A stretch of DNA of 64,000 bases from an uncultured Clostridia bacterium (GTDB lineage Bacteria > Bacillota > Clostridia > TANB77 > CAG-508): contig CAPOZU010000006.1 of assembly GCA_948676835.1 (NCBI GenBank), positions 1 to 64,000 on the forward strand, read 5' to 3'. This document shows positions 54,538 to 64,000 of this stretch, in pieces. The stretch's first letter is position 1; each line of letters starts with the position of its first letter. Under the pieces are notes generated by a model. The model had not been told where the DNA came from. It worked only from the letters and a program-made list of their open reading frames with translations, and did not search any database. Both the position numbers and the translations under genes were made by a program.

Positions 54538-54882
54538 ATGGGAAAAAGAGGAGGATTTCCAGGAGGAATGGGAGGTTTTGGTGGTATGAACCTTAACCAA
54601 CTAATGAAAGAAGCTAAGAAAATGCAATCAGATATGGAAAAATCACAAGAAGAGTTAGGAAATATGGAATTTGATACAACAGCAGGTGGAGGAGCAGTTT
54701 ATGTAAAAGTAACTGGAAATAAAGTTGTTAAAGAAATTAAAATTCAAAAAGATGTTGTAGATCCAGATGATGTTGAAATGCTTCAAGATTTAATCTTAAC
54801 GTCAGTAAATGAAGCTTTAAGAAAAGTAGATGATGCACAAGCAGCAGCTCTTGGAAAATATAATATACCAGGATTAATGTAA
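54538..54882 (+). CDS. ybaB: YbaB/EbfC nucleoid-associated protein
   Basis: 114 residues. Gly-rich N-terminus (GGFPGGMGGFGGMNLNQLMK), a helix of the type EAKKMQSDMEKSQEELGNME, and the conserved end VDPDDVEMLQDLILTSVNEA and MQ-like helix, all typical of YbaB/EbfC. It forms DNA-binding dimers. Located between dnaX and recR, the universal arrangement. TAGGAGGA precedes the ATG. Confidence 0.95.
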   Translation: MGKRGGFPGGMGGFGGMNLNQLMKEAKKMQSDMEKSQEELGNMEFDTTAGGGAVYVKVTGNKVVKEIKIQKDVVDPDDVEMLQDLILTSVNEALRKVDDAQAAALGKYNIPGLM

Positions 54883-54897
54883 GGAGAAAAATAGATT

Positions 54898-55497
54898 ATG
54901 TCTTATTATTCACCTTCAATTGAAAAATTAATTGAGAGCTTTGAGAAATTACCTAGTATAGGTCATAAAACAGCTCAGAGATTAGCTTTTTATATGTTAG
55001 ATATAACCAATGAAGAGGCAGAAGAATTTACAAATTCTATATTAAATGCTAAGAAGAATTTGCATTTTTGTTCAAAATGTTTTAATATATCAGATACAGA
55101 TCCATGTAACATTTGTTCAAACCCCAAAAGGGATGAAACAACAATATGTGTTGTAGAAGATGTTAGAGATGTTATAGCAATGGAGAGGACTCATGAATAT
55201 AATGGAGTATATCATGTTTTACATGGCTCTATTTCTCCAATGAATGGAGTAGGACCTGATGATATTAAAATAAAGGAATTACTTACAAGAGTAATGAATG
55301 GAAATGTAAAAGAAATTATATTAGCTACAAACCCTAGAGTTGAGGGGGAAGCAACTTCAATGTATATTTCAAAACTTTTAAGACCAATGGGAATAAAAAC
55401 AACTAGAATTGCTAGAGGAATACCTGTTGGTGGAGATTTAGAGTATACAGATGAAATTACTCTTACAAAGGCTTTAGAAGGTAGAAGCGAAATATAA
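54898..55497 (+). CDS. recR: recombination protein RecR
   Basis: 199 residues, the standard length. Helix-hairpin-helix near residues 15-35 (PSIGHKTAQRLAFYML), Cys4 zinc finger (CSKCFNISDTDPCNIC), Toprim domain with VVEDVRDVIAMERT and the conserved end segment RGIPVGGDLEYTDEITLTKA. Works with RecO in RecA loading at gaps. 15 bases after ybaB; AAGGAGA precedes the ATG. Confidence 0.97.
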   Translation: MSYYSPSIEKLIESFEKLPSIGHKTAQRLAFYMLDITNEEAEEFTNSILNAKKNLHFCSKCFNISDTDPCNICSNPKRDETTICVVEDVRDVIAMERTHEYNGVYHVLHGSISPMNGVGPDDIKIKELLTRVMNGNVKEIILATNPRVEGEATSMYISKLLRPMGIKTTRIARGIPVGGDLEYTDEITLTKALEGRSEI

Positions 55498-55519
55498 AAT
55501 TTATCTTGAGGAGCGTATT

Positions 55520-56473
55520 ATGCAGAAAAAAAAGAAAGTCGTTATACTAGGTGGAGGTACAGGAACATCATTTGTTTTAAAAGGACTTAAATATTTCCCT
55601 GTTGATATAACAGCAGTTATCACAGTTTCAGATGATGGAAGTAGTACTGGAAGACTTAGAAAAGAATTTTCAACACCAGCTGTTGGAGATATTAGAAAGG
55701 TTTTAAGTAGTTTATCTACTTTACCAGATGAAGTTAGAGATGTAATGGAATACAGATTATCTACATATAGTGAATTAAATGGTCATGCACTTGGAAATCT
55801 TATTTTAACATCTTTAATAAATGAAACAGGAACTTTAAAAACAAGTATTCAATATTTAAGCAAAATATTAGATGTTAAACAAACTGTATTACCACTTTCA
55901 GAGGATTGCTTAACATTAATGGGAGAAACAACTACAGGTGAAGTTATAGAAGGAGAAGAAGAAATAACTAAAGCAAACAAAAAATATAAAAGATTCTTCT
56001 ATAAAGAACAACCACATGTTTTACCAGAAGTTTTTGAAGCAATTGCTGATGCAGATTTAATTATTTTAAGTATAGGAAGCTTATATACTAGTGTTATGCC
56101 ACATGTTATATGTGAAGATGTAGTAGAAGCTATTAGAAAAGCAAAAGCAAAAGTTATGTATATATGTAATGCAATGACACAACCAGGCGAAACAGATGGA
56201 TTTGGAGTAAGTGACCATATAAATGTTTTAGAACAATATTTAGGAAAAGATGCTATAGATGTTGTTGTTGCAAGTAATACAGAAATATCAAAAGAAATGC
56301 TTGAAAAATATGAAACTGAAGAACAAAAAGGTCAAGTATTAATTGATTATGAAAATATTGCAAAAGCAAAATATGAACTAATAGAAGAAGATTTACTTAC
56401 AACTGTAGATGGTACATTAAAACATAATAGCTTAAAATTAAGTTCAGTAATTTTTTCTTATTTGATGAGATAA
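55520..56473 (+). CDS. yvcK: YvcK/GlmR-type gluconeogenesis factor (UDP-GlcNAc-binding)
   Basis: 317 residues. The N-terminal GGGTGTSFVLKGLK and VSDDGSSTGRLRKEF followed by PAVGDIRKVL are diagnostic of the YvcK/CofD-like family, as is the later YICNAMTQPGETDGF. In Bacillus this protein (GlmR) binds UDP-GlcNAc and supports wall precursor synthesis on gluconeogenic carbon. It usually sits with rapZ and whiA; here it follows recR by 22 bases instead, which is unusual placement. A terminator follows at once. Confidence 0.93.
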   Translation: MQKKKKVVILGGGTGTSFVLKGLKYFPVDITAVITVSDDGSSTGRLRKEFSTPAVGDIRKVLSSLSTLPDEVRDVMEYRLSTYSELNGHALGNLILTSLINETGTLKTSIQYLSKILDVKQTVLPLSEDCLTLMGETTTGEVIEGEEEITKANKKYKRFFYKEQPHVLPEVFEAIADADLIILSIGSLYTSVMPHVICEDVVEAIRKAKAKVMYICNAMTQPGETDGFGVSDHINVLEQYLGKDAIDVVVASNTEISKEMLEKYETEEQKGQVLIDYENIAKAKYELIEEDLLTTVDGTLKHNSLKLSSVIFSYLMR

Positions 56474-56476
56474 ATA

Positions 56477-56519
56477 AAAAGGTGAAATTTAAGGAAAAAC
56501 CTTAAATTTCACTTTTTTT
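56477..56519. terminator. bidirectional terminator between yvcK and the small minus-strand gene
   Basis: AAAAAGGTGAAATTTAAGG pairs with CCTTAAATTTCACTTTTT around AAAAA, giving about 18 bp, with T-runs on both strands. It ends transcription from both converging units. Confidence 0.9.
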
Positions 56520-56727
56520 ATTTTGTAATTTTTTCAATTTTTTTATTTATATAATTTAATTTTATATTAGCCCAAAATCCATTTTGAGCCATAATTTTTT
56601 CTTTTTTTTGCAATAATTCTAAAACTTTTTTTTGCCTTTCAGGAGAAAGGTTATATAAAAGTCTTGCTTTTATCATGTTTTCTTTAACCATTTCTTCATA
56701 ATCTTTTTTATCACCATATAATCCCAT
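56518..56727 (-). CDS. small hypothetical protein
   Basis: 69 residues from ATG 56727 with GAGAGGGTG upstream; the longer in-frame start at 56817 would overlap the amidase gene and has no such site. Soluble and Lys/Glu-rich, probably two helices (DYEEMVKENMIKARLLYNLS and ERQKKVLELLQKKEK). No family recognised. It lies 47 bases downstream of cwlD on the same strand and may share its transcript. Confidence 0.6.
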   Translation of the reverse strand: MGLYGDKKDYEEMVKENMIKARLLYNLSPERQKKVLELLQKKEKIMAQNGFWANIKLNYINKKIEKITK

Positions 56728-56774
56728 TAGAAACACCCTCTCAAAACTATTAAAGAAAGTATAATATAATAAAA

Positions 56775-57485
56775 TTACATTGTCAAATAATCCATTATTC
56801 CAATATAAATACTCCAAGCAAGTTCATTTTGGTATGAGTCTGTTTGAAGTAATTTGTTCTCCTCAGTATTAGATAAAAAACCACATTCAACTAATACTAA
56901 AGGAATTTGAACGTTTTTTGTAAGATAAATTCCTGAAATTGATTTTATAGTTCTAGTATTTTCCTTTTTTAAAAAACTATTTAAGCTAAGTTGTATTCTT
57001 TCAGCAATTTTTTTACTATCTTCATCTTGATTTTTATAAAAAGTTTGCCAACCACTATATTGTGTTTGTTCTAATTTATTCATATGTACAGATACAAACA
57101 TTTCTGCATTTGAATTGTTTGCAATGTTTACTCTATTTTTCATATCAGATATTTTTTTTTCTCTTATTGTGTTACTATCAACTTCATAGATTCCATTTTC
57201 ATCAGAACGAGTTAAAACTACTGTACAATTTGAACTCTCTAATAAATTTTGAAGTTTGAGTACAATATCTAAATTTAAATTTGATTCTATAGAACCATCT
57301 GCACCAGTGGCTCCTCCATCGGGACTTCCATGGCCAGCATCTAGTATTATTGTATGATTAGATACAGGTGTTGAAGAAGCAAGTTGAGTACGAGAAAAAG
57401 AGCTAGAACTTAAGCTGTAGATTAAAATTGATACAACAATACTTAAATTTATAAAAATAATTCTTTTTTTACTAAAAACAAACAT
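56775..57485 (-). CDS. cwlD: N-acetylmuramoyl-L-alanine amidase, CwlD type
   Basis: 236 residues: N-terminal signal/anchor helix (about 9-26) and an Amidase_3 domain. The zinc ligands and catalytic Glu are present: H52 in DAGHGSPDGG, E67, H134 in SVHMNK and E200 in LVECGFLSN. Length and a single catalytic domain fit CwlD, which makes muramic-delta-lactam in the spore cortex; another small amidase is possible. With the Spo0A-like gene it supports an endospore-forming lineage. TAGGAG precedes the ATG. Confidence 0.87.
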   Translation of the reverse strand: MFVFSKKRIIFINLSIVVSILIYSLSSSSFSRTQLASSTPVSNHTIILDAGHGSPDGGATGADGSIESNLNLDIVLKLQNLLESSNCTVVLTRSDENGIYEVDSNTIREKKISDMKNRVNIANNSNAEMFVSVHMNKLEQTQYSGWQTFYKNQDEDSKKIAERIQLSLNSFLKKENTRTIKSISGIYLTKNVQIPLVLVECGFLSNTEENKLLQTDSYQNELAWSIYIGIMDYLTM

Positions 57486-57632
57486 AAAAAACTCCTAAAT
57501 AAACTTAATTAATTTCTTAATTTATATTATTTAAGAAACAATATTTTATTACAAAAATTATGATAAATATATTTTTGCATATTTAATAAAATTATGGAAA
57601 AAATAGAAAAAAAGAATTTTAAGGGGAAATTT

Positions 57633-60600
57633 ATGAAAAATTACAAAAAGTTAAATATGAATGGAACACTTCTAGATAAGAATCAATTTGCAAAACATAT
57701 TGAAAAAACTGCTTCAGAACATAGTATTAAAAGTTCTTCTAATAAAAACACATATCCGATTTATAGATTAATAGATGATTACAAATTTATTTTAGAAACT
57801 TATAATTTACTTACTAAGCATTTAAAATTAGGAATAAAAATACATGCAGCAGGAGAATGGATTTTAGACAACTTTTATGTAATTGAAGAAACAGTAAAAA
57901 TTATTCAAAAAGAGTTACCTTTAAAAAAATATAAAAATTTAGTTGGTCTTTCTAATGATAAGTATTTTGGTTTTGCAAGGATTTATGTTTTAGCAGAAGA
58001 AATTGTAGCCTTTTCGGATTGTAAAATCGATAGAGAAACAATAGATATTGCACTTAAAAGCTATCAAAGAAAAAAACTTCTTAGTATGGAAGAATTGTCT
58101 AGTGTCGGAATTTTTATTAAAATTTCGATTATTTCACATATTAGAGAACTTTGCGAGAAAATTTATTCATCACAACTTCAAAAATATAAAGCAGAAAGTA
58201 TTATTGAGAGATTAGTTGAAAATAAGAGTAATAGTAACTTAAAATTTATAAGTTCTGCAAACCAATTAAAATTTAATGAAGAAAAATTAAAATATTCATT
58301 TGTTGAGTATTTATCTTATAAATTAAAGAAATATGGAAAAAAAGCGGTTAATTATCAGAATATATTAGAAAAAGAAATACAAAAGGTAGGTCTTACAATT
58401 TCTGAGGTTATACAAAAAGAACACTTTAATATAGCAAATATAAAGATATCTATGGGAAATTGTATAACAAGTATTAAAGAAATAAATAGAATTGATTTTG
58501 CAGAATTATTTAGTTATATGAATGCTTCTGAAGAACTTTTAAAACTTGATCCTTCTGGCGTTTATAATAAAATGGATGAGGAAAGTAAGAGCTACTACAG
58601 AAATATTATAGAGAAAAAGTCGAAAAAAACAAAAATTTCCGAAATTTATATTGCAGAAAAAATTATTGAGTTATGTAAAAGATATGAAAATTCAGAAGAT
58701 ATAGAAAATGTTAAAAAATCACATGTTGGCTATTATTTAATAAAAGAAGGTATTTCAGAACTAGATGATGCTTTAGAAATAAATAAACATAAAAAATTAT
58801 CAATAAATCAAAGAGCTAGAATGTATGTTTCTATGAATATTTTAATTCCACTATATTTTTGCATAGTTCTTTATTTCTATATTTATAATAGTACTGAAAA
58901 TATGATATTTTCAATAATTTCTTGCATTATAGCATATATACCAATTACAGAAATTTATCTAAGAATTCAAAATTACCTTATGGGAAAATTTAAAAATCCT
59001 ATATTAATACCAAAGATGAACTTTGAAAATGGAATACCAGAAGAAAGTGCAACATTTGTTGTTATACCAACAATACTAAAATCAAAAGAAAAAGTTAAAG
59101 AAATGTTTGAAAAGTTAGAAGTATATTATTTAGCAAACAAATCTGAAAATTTATATTTTGCGCTTTTAGGAGATTGTTCAGAGGAAAAAAATAAAACTAA
59201 AGATTTTGATGAAGAAGTAATGGCAAGTGGAATAGAATTCTGTAATAAATTAAATGAAAAATATAAAACAGAAAAATTTAGTAAATTTCATTTTCTATAT
59301 AGAGAAAGAATATGGAACTCCAGTGAAGAATCATATATAGGTTGGGAAAGAAAAAGAGGACTACTTACCACATTTAATAAGTATATAAAAAAACAAAGAG
59401 AAAATAATTTTTTGGAAAATACAATTGAAAAGGAAAGAGAAAAGCTTCCAAATATTAAATATATTATAACTCTGGATAGTGATACTAATTTAAATCTAAA
59501 TACTGCATCAAAACTTATAGGTGCTATGAATCATATTTTAAATATTCCTGTGGTTAAAAATGATAAAGTAATTGATGGATATGGAATAATGCAACCTAGA
59601 ATAGGAATGGATTTATCACTTTCTCAAAAAAGCTTGTTTATAGAGCTTTTTAGCATGAAGGGTGGAGTGGATTTTTATACAAATGCTATTTCAGATATTT
59701 ATCAAGATTATTTTGAAGAAGGAATTTTTACTGGAAAAGGAATATATGATGTTGAATTATATAATACAATTTTAAAAGGTGAATTCCCAGAAAATACAAT
59801 TTTAAGCCATGATTTATTAGAAGGCAATTTTTTAAGATGTGGACTTCTTACAGATGTAATGTTACTTGATGGATATCCTAGTAGATATATACCATATATT
59901 ATGCGAAATCATAGATGGACTAGAGGAGATTGGCAAATAATAAAATGGCTTAAAAGTGATAGATTGAATGAAATATCAAAATTTAAAATATATGATAATT
60001 TAAGAAGAAGTTTATTGCCTATAATGGCATCTATTTTAATTTGTATATCAATAACTAATTATAAATTATTGTATTTATTAGTTATTGGACTTATAAGTAT
60101 TACAGTTCCATATTTAATTGATATTATAAATTATATAATTTTTAAAGAAAGTAATATTACAGGAGCCGTATATGCATATAAGAAATTCTCTAAGGAGATA
60201 AACAGTATAAAGTGTAGTATTATTAGAATAATTTTGCAAATATTGTTCTTACCATATGAGACATTCAAAAATATAGATAGTATTATAAGAAGTTTATATA
60301 GAATGAAAGTGCGAAGAAAATTATTAGAATGGGTGACAGCAGAAGATGGAGAGAAAAATTCTAAAAGTGATTTAAATACACACTTATTAGAAATGAAAAT
60401 TAATATACTATTTGGGATTATATTTTTAGCTCTACCAATATTTATTTTTAAAATTTTAGGAGTTGCTTGGATTATAGCGCCAATTATAGCATGGTATATT
60501 AGTTTAGAGAGAAAACAAGAGCAAATTATTACAGAGAAAAATAGAAAATATATATCAGATGCTGCAAGAGATACATGGCAATTTTTTGAAGATTTTATAA

Positions 60601-63600
60601 ATGAAGAAAATAATTTTTTAATGCCAGATAATTATCAAGAGGATAGAAATAAAAAAATAGTAAATAGAACATCATCAACTAATATTGGTCTAGAGTTATT
60701 AGCTGTTATATCAGCATATGATTTAGATTTCATAAATTTTAAAAAGACTATAGAATATTTAAATAAAATTTTAGGAGTAATAGCTGGATTAAGTAAATGG
60801 AATGGACATTTATATAATTGGTATAATACTAAAACCCTGATTCCTTTAATTCCACGATATATTTCTACAGTAGATAGTGGTAATTTCGTAGGATATTTAT
60901 ATATAGTAAAAAATTTCTTGATTGAAAATAAAAATAAAGGCGATTTAGAAAACTTAATTAATTTAGTTACTGAACTTATTGATAATACAGATTTTTCAAA
61001 ATTATATTCAGAGAAAACAAAGCTATTATCAATTGGATATAATTTAGAAGAAAACAAATTATCAGATTCATATTATGATTTTTTAGCATCTGAAGCAAGA
61101 CAAGCAAGCTTAGTTGCAATTGCAAAAGGAGATGTACCAGTAAAACATTGGAATAATTTAAGTAGAACTCTTACAAGTTTAAATGGATATAAAGGATTAG
61201 TATCATGGACGGGAACTGCATTTGAATATCTAATGCCAAATATAAATCTAAAAAGATATAAAGGAAGTCTTTTAGATGAAGCATGTAAGTTTGCAGTAAT
61301 GAGTCAAATTGAATATTGCAGGAGAAAAGGGGTTCCGTGGGGAATTTCAGAATCAGCCTTTAATTTAAGAGATTTAAATAATAATTATCAATATAAAGCT
61401 TTTGGTATACCATGGTTAGGGTTAAAAAGAGGATTAGACGAAGATACTGTAGTTTCTCCATATAGCACATTTTTATCTTTAGAAGATGAACTTGATCTTG
61501 GAATAAAAAACTTAAAGTTGTTGGAACAAGAAGGTGCTACTGGAAAGTATGGGTATTATGAAGCAGTAGATTATACTCCATCAAGAGTAAAATCAAAAGA
61601 AAAGGCTGTTGTTAAAACTTATATGGCTCATCATCAAGGTTTGATATTACTTTCTATAAATAACTTGCTAAATAATAACATTTTAAAAACCAGATTTAAT
61701 AATAATCCAGAAATAGAAGCAGTAGATATACTATTACAAGAAAGAATGCCAATGAAAATGATTATTACAAAAGAACAAAAAGAAAAAATTACTAAAAATA
61801 AAAATTTAATTAGTAATAGTTATACTGAAAGAGTTATCGAAAAAGCTAGTAAACAAAATAGGAATTTAAATGTTATTTCAAATGAGAAATATAAAATTAT
61901 TATAGATGATTATGGGGATAGTATCAGTGAATTTGAAGATGTAATGGTAAATAATTATAAGATTACATCAGATGTAAAACAAAGAATTAATTGCTATATA
62001 AAAAACGTTAAGTCTAGAAAAATTATAGATACTAAAGAAAATTCTAAAATTGTTTTTGCACCAGATAAAGCAAAATTTTTAAAACGTGAAAACAACTTGA
62101 AAATCGAAGAGATTGTTAGCTTAGATCCTAATAAACCAATAGAAATTAGAAGACTAGAAATAGAAAATTTAGGAAGTTCTCAAGAAGTATTAGAAATAAT
62201 TGTGGATTTTGAACCATCAATGTCTAGAAAAATGGATGAATATTCTCATCCAACATTTAATAAATTATTTATGAAATTGGATGAAGCAAATGAAAATATT
62301 ATATTTGAGAAACGTGATAGAAATTTAAAAAATAAAAAATATTTAGCAACTACTTTATACACAGAAAGCGAACAAATTGTGGATTTCGAATATGAAATAG
62401 ATAAAGAAAAATATTTAACTAGAGAAAATTTGGGTATGTCAAATATGATACAAAATCAAAGGAACTTTTCTAAGAAAACTATGCAAGTTACAGAACCAAT
62501 TATTGCAATGAAAAGAACTATTAAAATTAACCCAAAGGAGATAGCTAATATAAATCTTCTAATATCTGTTTCAAACAACAGAGAGGAAGCTTTGGAAAAT
62601 TTAGAAAATGTAAAAAGCGAAGAGGAAATAATTAGAATTTTAAATATTGCTAAAGCAAGAGTAGAAGAAGAAAGCAAGTATTTACAAATTGAAGGAAATA
62701 AAATTGATATATATGTTAGATTCTTAAAATATATATTAAATTCAAAGAAACTAGAAATCAATAAAAATTTAGATTATGCAGATATAAATAGTTTATGGAA
62801 GTTTGGGATATCAGGAGATAATCCAATCTTACTAGTGAAAATTGAAAAAGTTGAAGATATTTATGTTATAGAAGATGTTTTAACTGCTTATGAATATTAT
62901 AGAGCAAAAAATATTTATTTAGATATTATTATTTTAAATCAAGAAATTGATGTGTATGAAAGATTTGTAAGAGAAAGTATTAATGAAGTAATATCTAATA
63001 AACAATTGGAATATTTAAGAAATATAAATGGTGGAATTTTTATTTTAAATAAAGATGAGATAGAAAAAGAGGAACTAGATGCAATAGAATTTAAAGCAAG
63101 ATTTATAATAAACTCAAGTTTTGGAAACATTGAAACTTATATAAAAGAATTAGAAGAAAAAGAGAAAAATACAAAAGAACTAAGAAGAGAAAGAAACACC
63201 ACATTGAATCTAGAAGTATATCCACTAAAAAAAGAAGAACTTGTATATGATAATTCATATGGTGGTTTTACAGAAGATGGAAAAGAATATTTTATATATA
63301 CAAATCAAGACAACAAGCTTCCAGCTGTATGGTGTAATATTTTAACTAATAAGTTTTTTGGAACAGTCGTAACAAGTAATCTTGGAGGATATACCTGGAA
63401 TAAAAATAGTAGACTAAACAGGTTAACAGCATGGAATAATGATAGAGTTTTAGATATTCCATCTGAAATTTTTTATGTAAAAGATGAAATAAATAAAGTG
63501 GTATGGACTTTAAACTCAGGAGTTATACCTAATAAAAATTACTATTATATAACTCATGGATTTGGATATTCGAAATTAAAAAATACAAATGATAATTTAA

Positions 63601-64000
63601 ATCAAGAATTAGAAATTTTTGTTCCTAACGAAGAAAGCTTAAAAATATTAAAATTTAGAATCAAAAATTTAGTAAATGAAGAAAGAAAAATAAAATTTGT
63701 AGTTTATATAAAAACTGTATTAGGTGAAGATGAAATTTTTACGAATGGAAATTTAAAACTTGAAAAGATGGATAATACATTGTTTGTTAAAAATATTTTT
63801 CAAAATGAAGAATGTTTTAAAAATAAAATAATGTATGTAATGCCTGATATTAAAATTAATAGTTTTACAGGAGATAAAGAAAACTTCTTTGGAGAGGGAG
63901 ATATTTTAAATCCAGATGGTTTATATAGAAATTTAGATAATTCAATTGGACTTGGAAGAAATTCCTGTATCGGTATTGAGTTTATATTAAAATTAAAGAA
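57633..64000 (+). CDS. cyclic beta-1,2-glucan synthase-like protein (NdvB/Cgs), cut by the window end
   Basis: One frame is open from ATG 57633 (AAGGGGAAA upstream) to the last base, at least 2,122 codons, with no stop in view. N-terminal helical region (HAAGEWILDNFYVIEETVK), membrane helices near 400-440, a GT84 glycosyltransferase core with DSD at 615-617 (ITLDSDTNLNLNTASKLIGA), SHDLLEGNFLR and NHRWTRGDWQ, more helices at about 793-830 and 922-957, then a glycoamylase-like part (ARDTWQFFEDF near 980; SSTNIGLELLAV; TVDSGNFVGYLY) and, from about 1870, a GH94 phosphorylase-like start (YGGFTEDGKEYFIYTN). The order matches NdvB/Cgs, known mainly from Proteobacteria; in Clostridia related proteins make or remodel beta-1,2-glucans. 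C-terminal catalytic residues lie outside the window. Confidence 0.88.
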   Translation, partial: MKNYKKLNMNGTLLDKNQFAKHIEKTASEHSIKSSSNKNTYPIYRLIDDYKFILETYNLLTKHLKLGIKIHAAGEWILDNFYVIEETVKIIQKELPLKKYKNLVGLSNDKYFGFARIYVLAEEIVAFSDCKIDRETIDIALKSYQRKKLLSMEELSSVGIFIKISIISHIRELCEKIYSSQLQKYKAESIIERLVENKSNSNLKFISSANQLKFNEEKLKYSFVEYLSYKLKKYGKKAVNYQNILEKEIQKVGLTISEVIQKEHFNIANIKISMGNCITSIKEINRIDFAELFSYMNASEELLKLDPSGVYNKMDEESKSYYRNIIEKKSKKTKISEIYIAEKIIELCKRYENSEDIENVKKSHVGYYLIKEGISELDDALEINKHKKLSINQRARMYVSMNILIPLYFCIVLYFYIYNSTENMIFSIISCIIAYIPITEIYLRIQNYLMGKFKNPILIPKMNFENGIPEESATFVVIPTILKSKEKVKEMFEKLEVYYLANKSENLYFALLGDCSEEKNKTKDFDEEVMASGIEFCNKLNEKYKTEKFSKFHFLYRERIWNSSEESYIGWERKRGLLTTFNKYIKKQRENNFLENTIEKEREKLPNIKYIITLDSDTNLNLNTASKLIGAMNHILNIPVVKNDKVIDGYGIMQPRIGMDLSLSQKSLFIELFSMKGGVDFYTNAISDIYQDYFEEGIFTGKGIYDVELYNTILKGEFPENTILSHDLLEGNFLRCGLLTDVMLLDGYPSRYIPYIMRNHRWTRGDWQIIKWLKSDRLNEISKFKIYDNLRRSLLPIMASILICISITNYKLLYLLVIGLISITVPYLIDIINYIIFKESNITGAVYAYKKFSKEINSIKCSIIRIILQILFLPYETFKNIDSIIRSLYRMKVRRKLLEWVTAEDGEKNSKSDLNTHLLEMKINILFGIIFLALPIFIFKILGVAWIIAPIIAWYISLERKQEQIITEKNRKYISDAARDTWQFFEDFINEENNFLMPDNYQEDRNKKIVNRTSSTNIGLELLAVISAYDLDFINFKKTIEYLNKILGVIAGLSKWNGHLYNWYNTKTLIPLIPRYISTVDSGNFVGYLYIVKNFLIENKNKGDLENLINLVTELIDNTDFSKLYSEKTKLLSIGYNLEENKLSDSYYDFLASEARQASLVAIAKGDVPVKHWNNLSRTLTSLNGYKGLVSWTGTAFEYLMPNINLKRYKGSLLDEACKFAVMSQIEYCRRKGVPWGISESAFNLRDLNNNYQYKAFGIPWLGLKRGLDEDTVVSPYSTFLSLEDELDLGIKNLKLLEQEGATGKYGYYEAVDYTPSRVKSKEKAVVKTYMAHHQGLILLSINNLLNNNILKTRFNNNPEIEAVDILLQERMPMKMIITKEQKEKITKNKNLISNSYTERVIEKASKQNRNLNVISNEKYKIIIDDYGDSISEFEDVMVNNYKITSDVKQRINCYIKNVKSRKIIDTKENSKIVFAPDKAKFLKRENNLKIEEIVSLDPNKPIEIRRLEIENLGSSQEVLEIIVDFEPSMSRKMDEYSHPTFNKLFMKLDEANENIIFEKRDRNLKNKKYLATTLYTESEQIVDFEYEIDKEKYLTRENLGMSNMIQNQRNFSKKTMQVTEPIIAMKRTIKINPKEIANINLLISVSNNREEALENLENVKSEEEIIRILNIAKARVEEESKYLQIEGNKIDIYVRFLKYILNSKKLEINKNLDYADINSLWKFGISGDNPILLVKIEKVEDIYVIEDVLTAYEYYRAKNIYLDIIILNQEIDVYERFVRESINEVISNKQLEYLRNINGGIFILNKDEIEKEELDAIEFKARFIINSSFGNIETYIKELEEKEKNTKELRRERNTTLNLEVYPLKKEELVYDNSYGGFTEDGKEYFIYTNQDNKLPAVWCNILTNKFFGTVVTSNLGGYTWNKNSRLNRLTAWNNDRVLDIPSEIFYVKDEINKVVWTLNSGVIPNKNYYYITHGFGYSKLKNTNDNLNQELEIFVPNEESLKILKFRIKNLVNEERKIKFVVYIKTVLGEDEIFTNGNLKLEKMDNTLFVKNIFQNEECFKNKIMYVMPDIKINSFTGDKENFFGEGDILNPDGLYRNLDNSIGLGRNSCIGIEFILKLK

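Noticed and set aside
56518..56817. Long version of the small hypothetical gene starting at 56817
   Set aside because: It would overlap the 3' end of cwlD and lacks a ribosome site; ATG 56727 has GAGAGGGTG.

Overview
The window is AT-rich bacterial DNA (by eye about 28% G+C in most genes) with Shine-Dalgarno sites of the AGGAGG type, many TTG/GTG starts, TTGACA/TATAAT promoters and hairpin-plus-T terminators. A Spo0A-like regulator, a CwlD-type cortex amidase, the order tadA - SRP RNA - dnaX - ybaB - recR, and ECF sigma/DUF4179 pairs point to a low-GC member of the Clostridia. That it is a gut lineage is only a guess. No relaxase, coupling ATPase (VirD4/TraG type), phage structural gene, insertion sequence or CRISPR array was seen.

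Layout. (1) 1-2880: the right end of an integrative element (a cut-off gene, two unknown small genes, an excisionase-like gene and a tyrosine integrase) abutting the 3' end of an initiator tRNA gene, the likely attachment site. (2) 3.2-14.6 kb: chromosomal genes, including a stand-alone RelA/SpoT-type synthetase gene next to a stand-alone HD (p)ppGpp-hydrolase-like gene, two Nudix hydrolases, a MazG-like protein, trpB behind what looks like a ribosome-mediated tryptophan attenuator, a GC-rich unknown gene, an FAD/Rieske oxidoreductase, an ArsC/Spx-like protein and two membrane glycosyltransferases. (3) 14.8-41.4 kb: a large type IV secretion-like locus. Eight consecutive VirB2/TrbC-like pilin genes (three with their own promoters, and a fourth promoter ahead of the main operon) precede a run of about 20 kb: PrgI/VirB3-like, a VirB4-N-like membrane protein, the VirB4 ATPase, four VirB6/TrbL-like proteins (one frameshifted), two related bitopic proteins and two NTF2/VirB8-like proteins. 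A membrane-anchored SH3-glucosaminidase and an unknown anchored protein follow. With neither relaxase nor coupling protein in view, this looks like a fixed chromosomal secretion or surface machine rather than a conjugation module; it is the best candidate here for an undescribed system.

(4) 41.5-51.3 kb: two genes of less AT-rich composition (one a DUF4097 solenoid), a tRNA-Arg, then three ECF sigma factor/DUF4179 anti-sigma-like modules surrounding two secreted proteins with related N-termini and an atypical Spo0A-like regulator. (5) 51.4-57.5 kb: housekeeping genes tadA (frameshifted as given), SRP RNA, dnaX, ybaB, recR, yvcK and cwlD. (6) 57.6 kb to the end: one uninterrupted reading frame of more than 2,100 codons, a cyclic beta-1,2-glucan synthase-like protein running off the window.

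Three genes (a virB6-like gene, a DUF4179 gene and tadA) are each broken by one apparent extra base. Because tadA is normally essential, sequencing or assembly error must be considered for all three.
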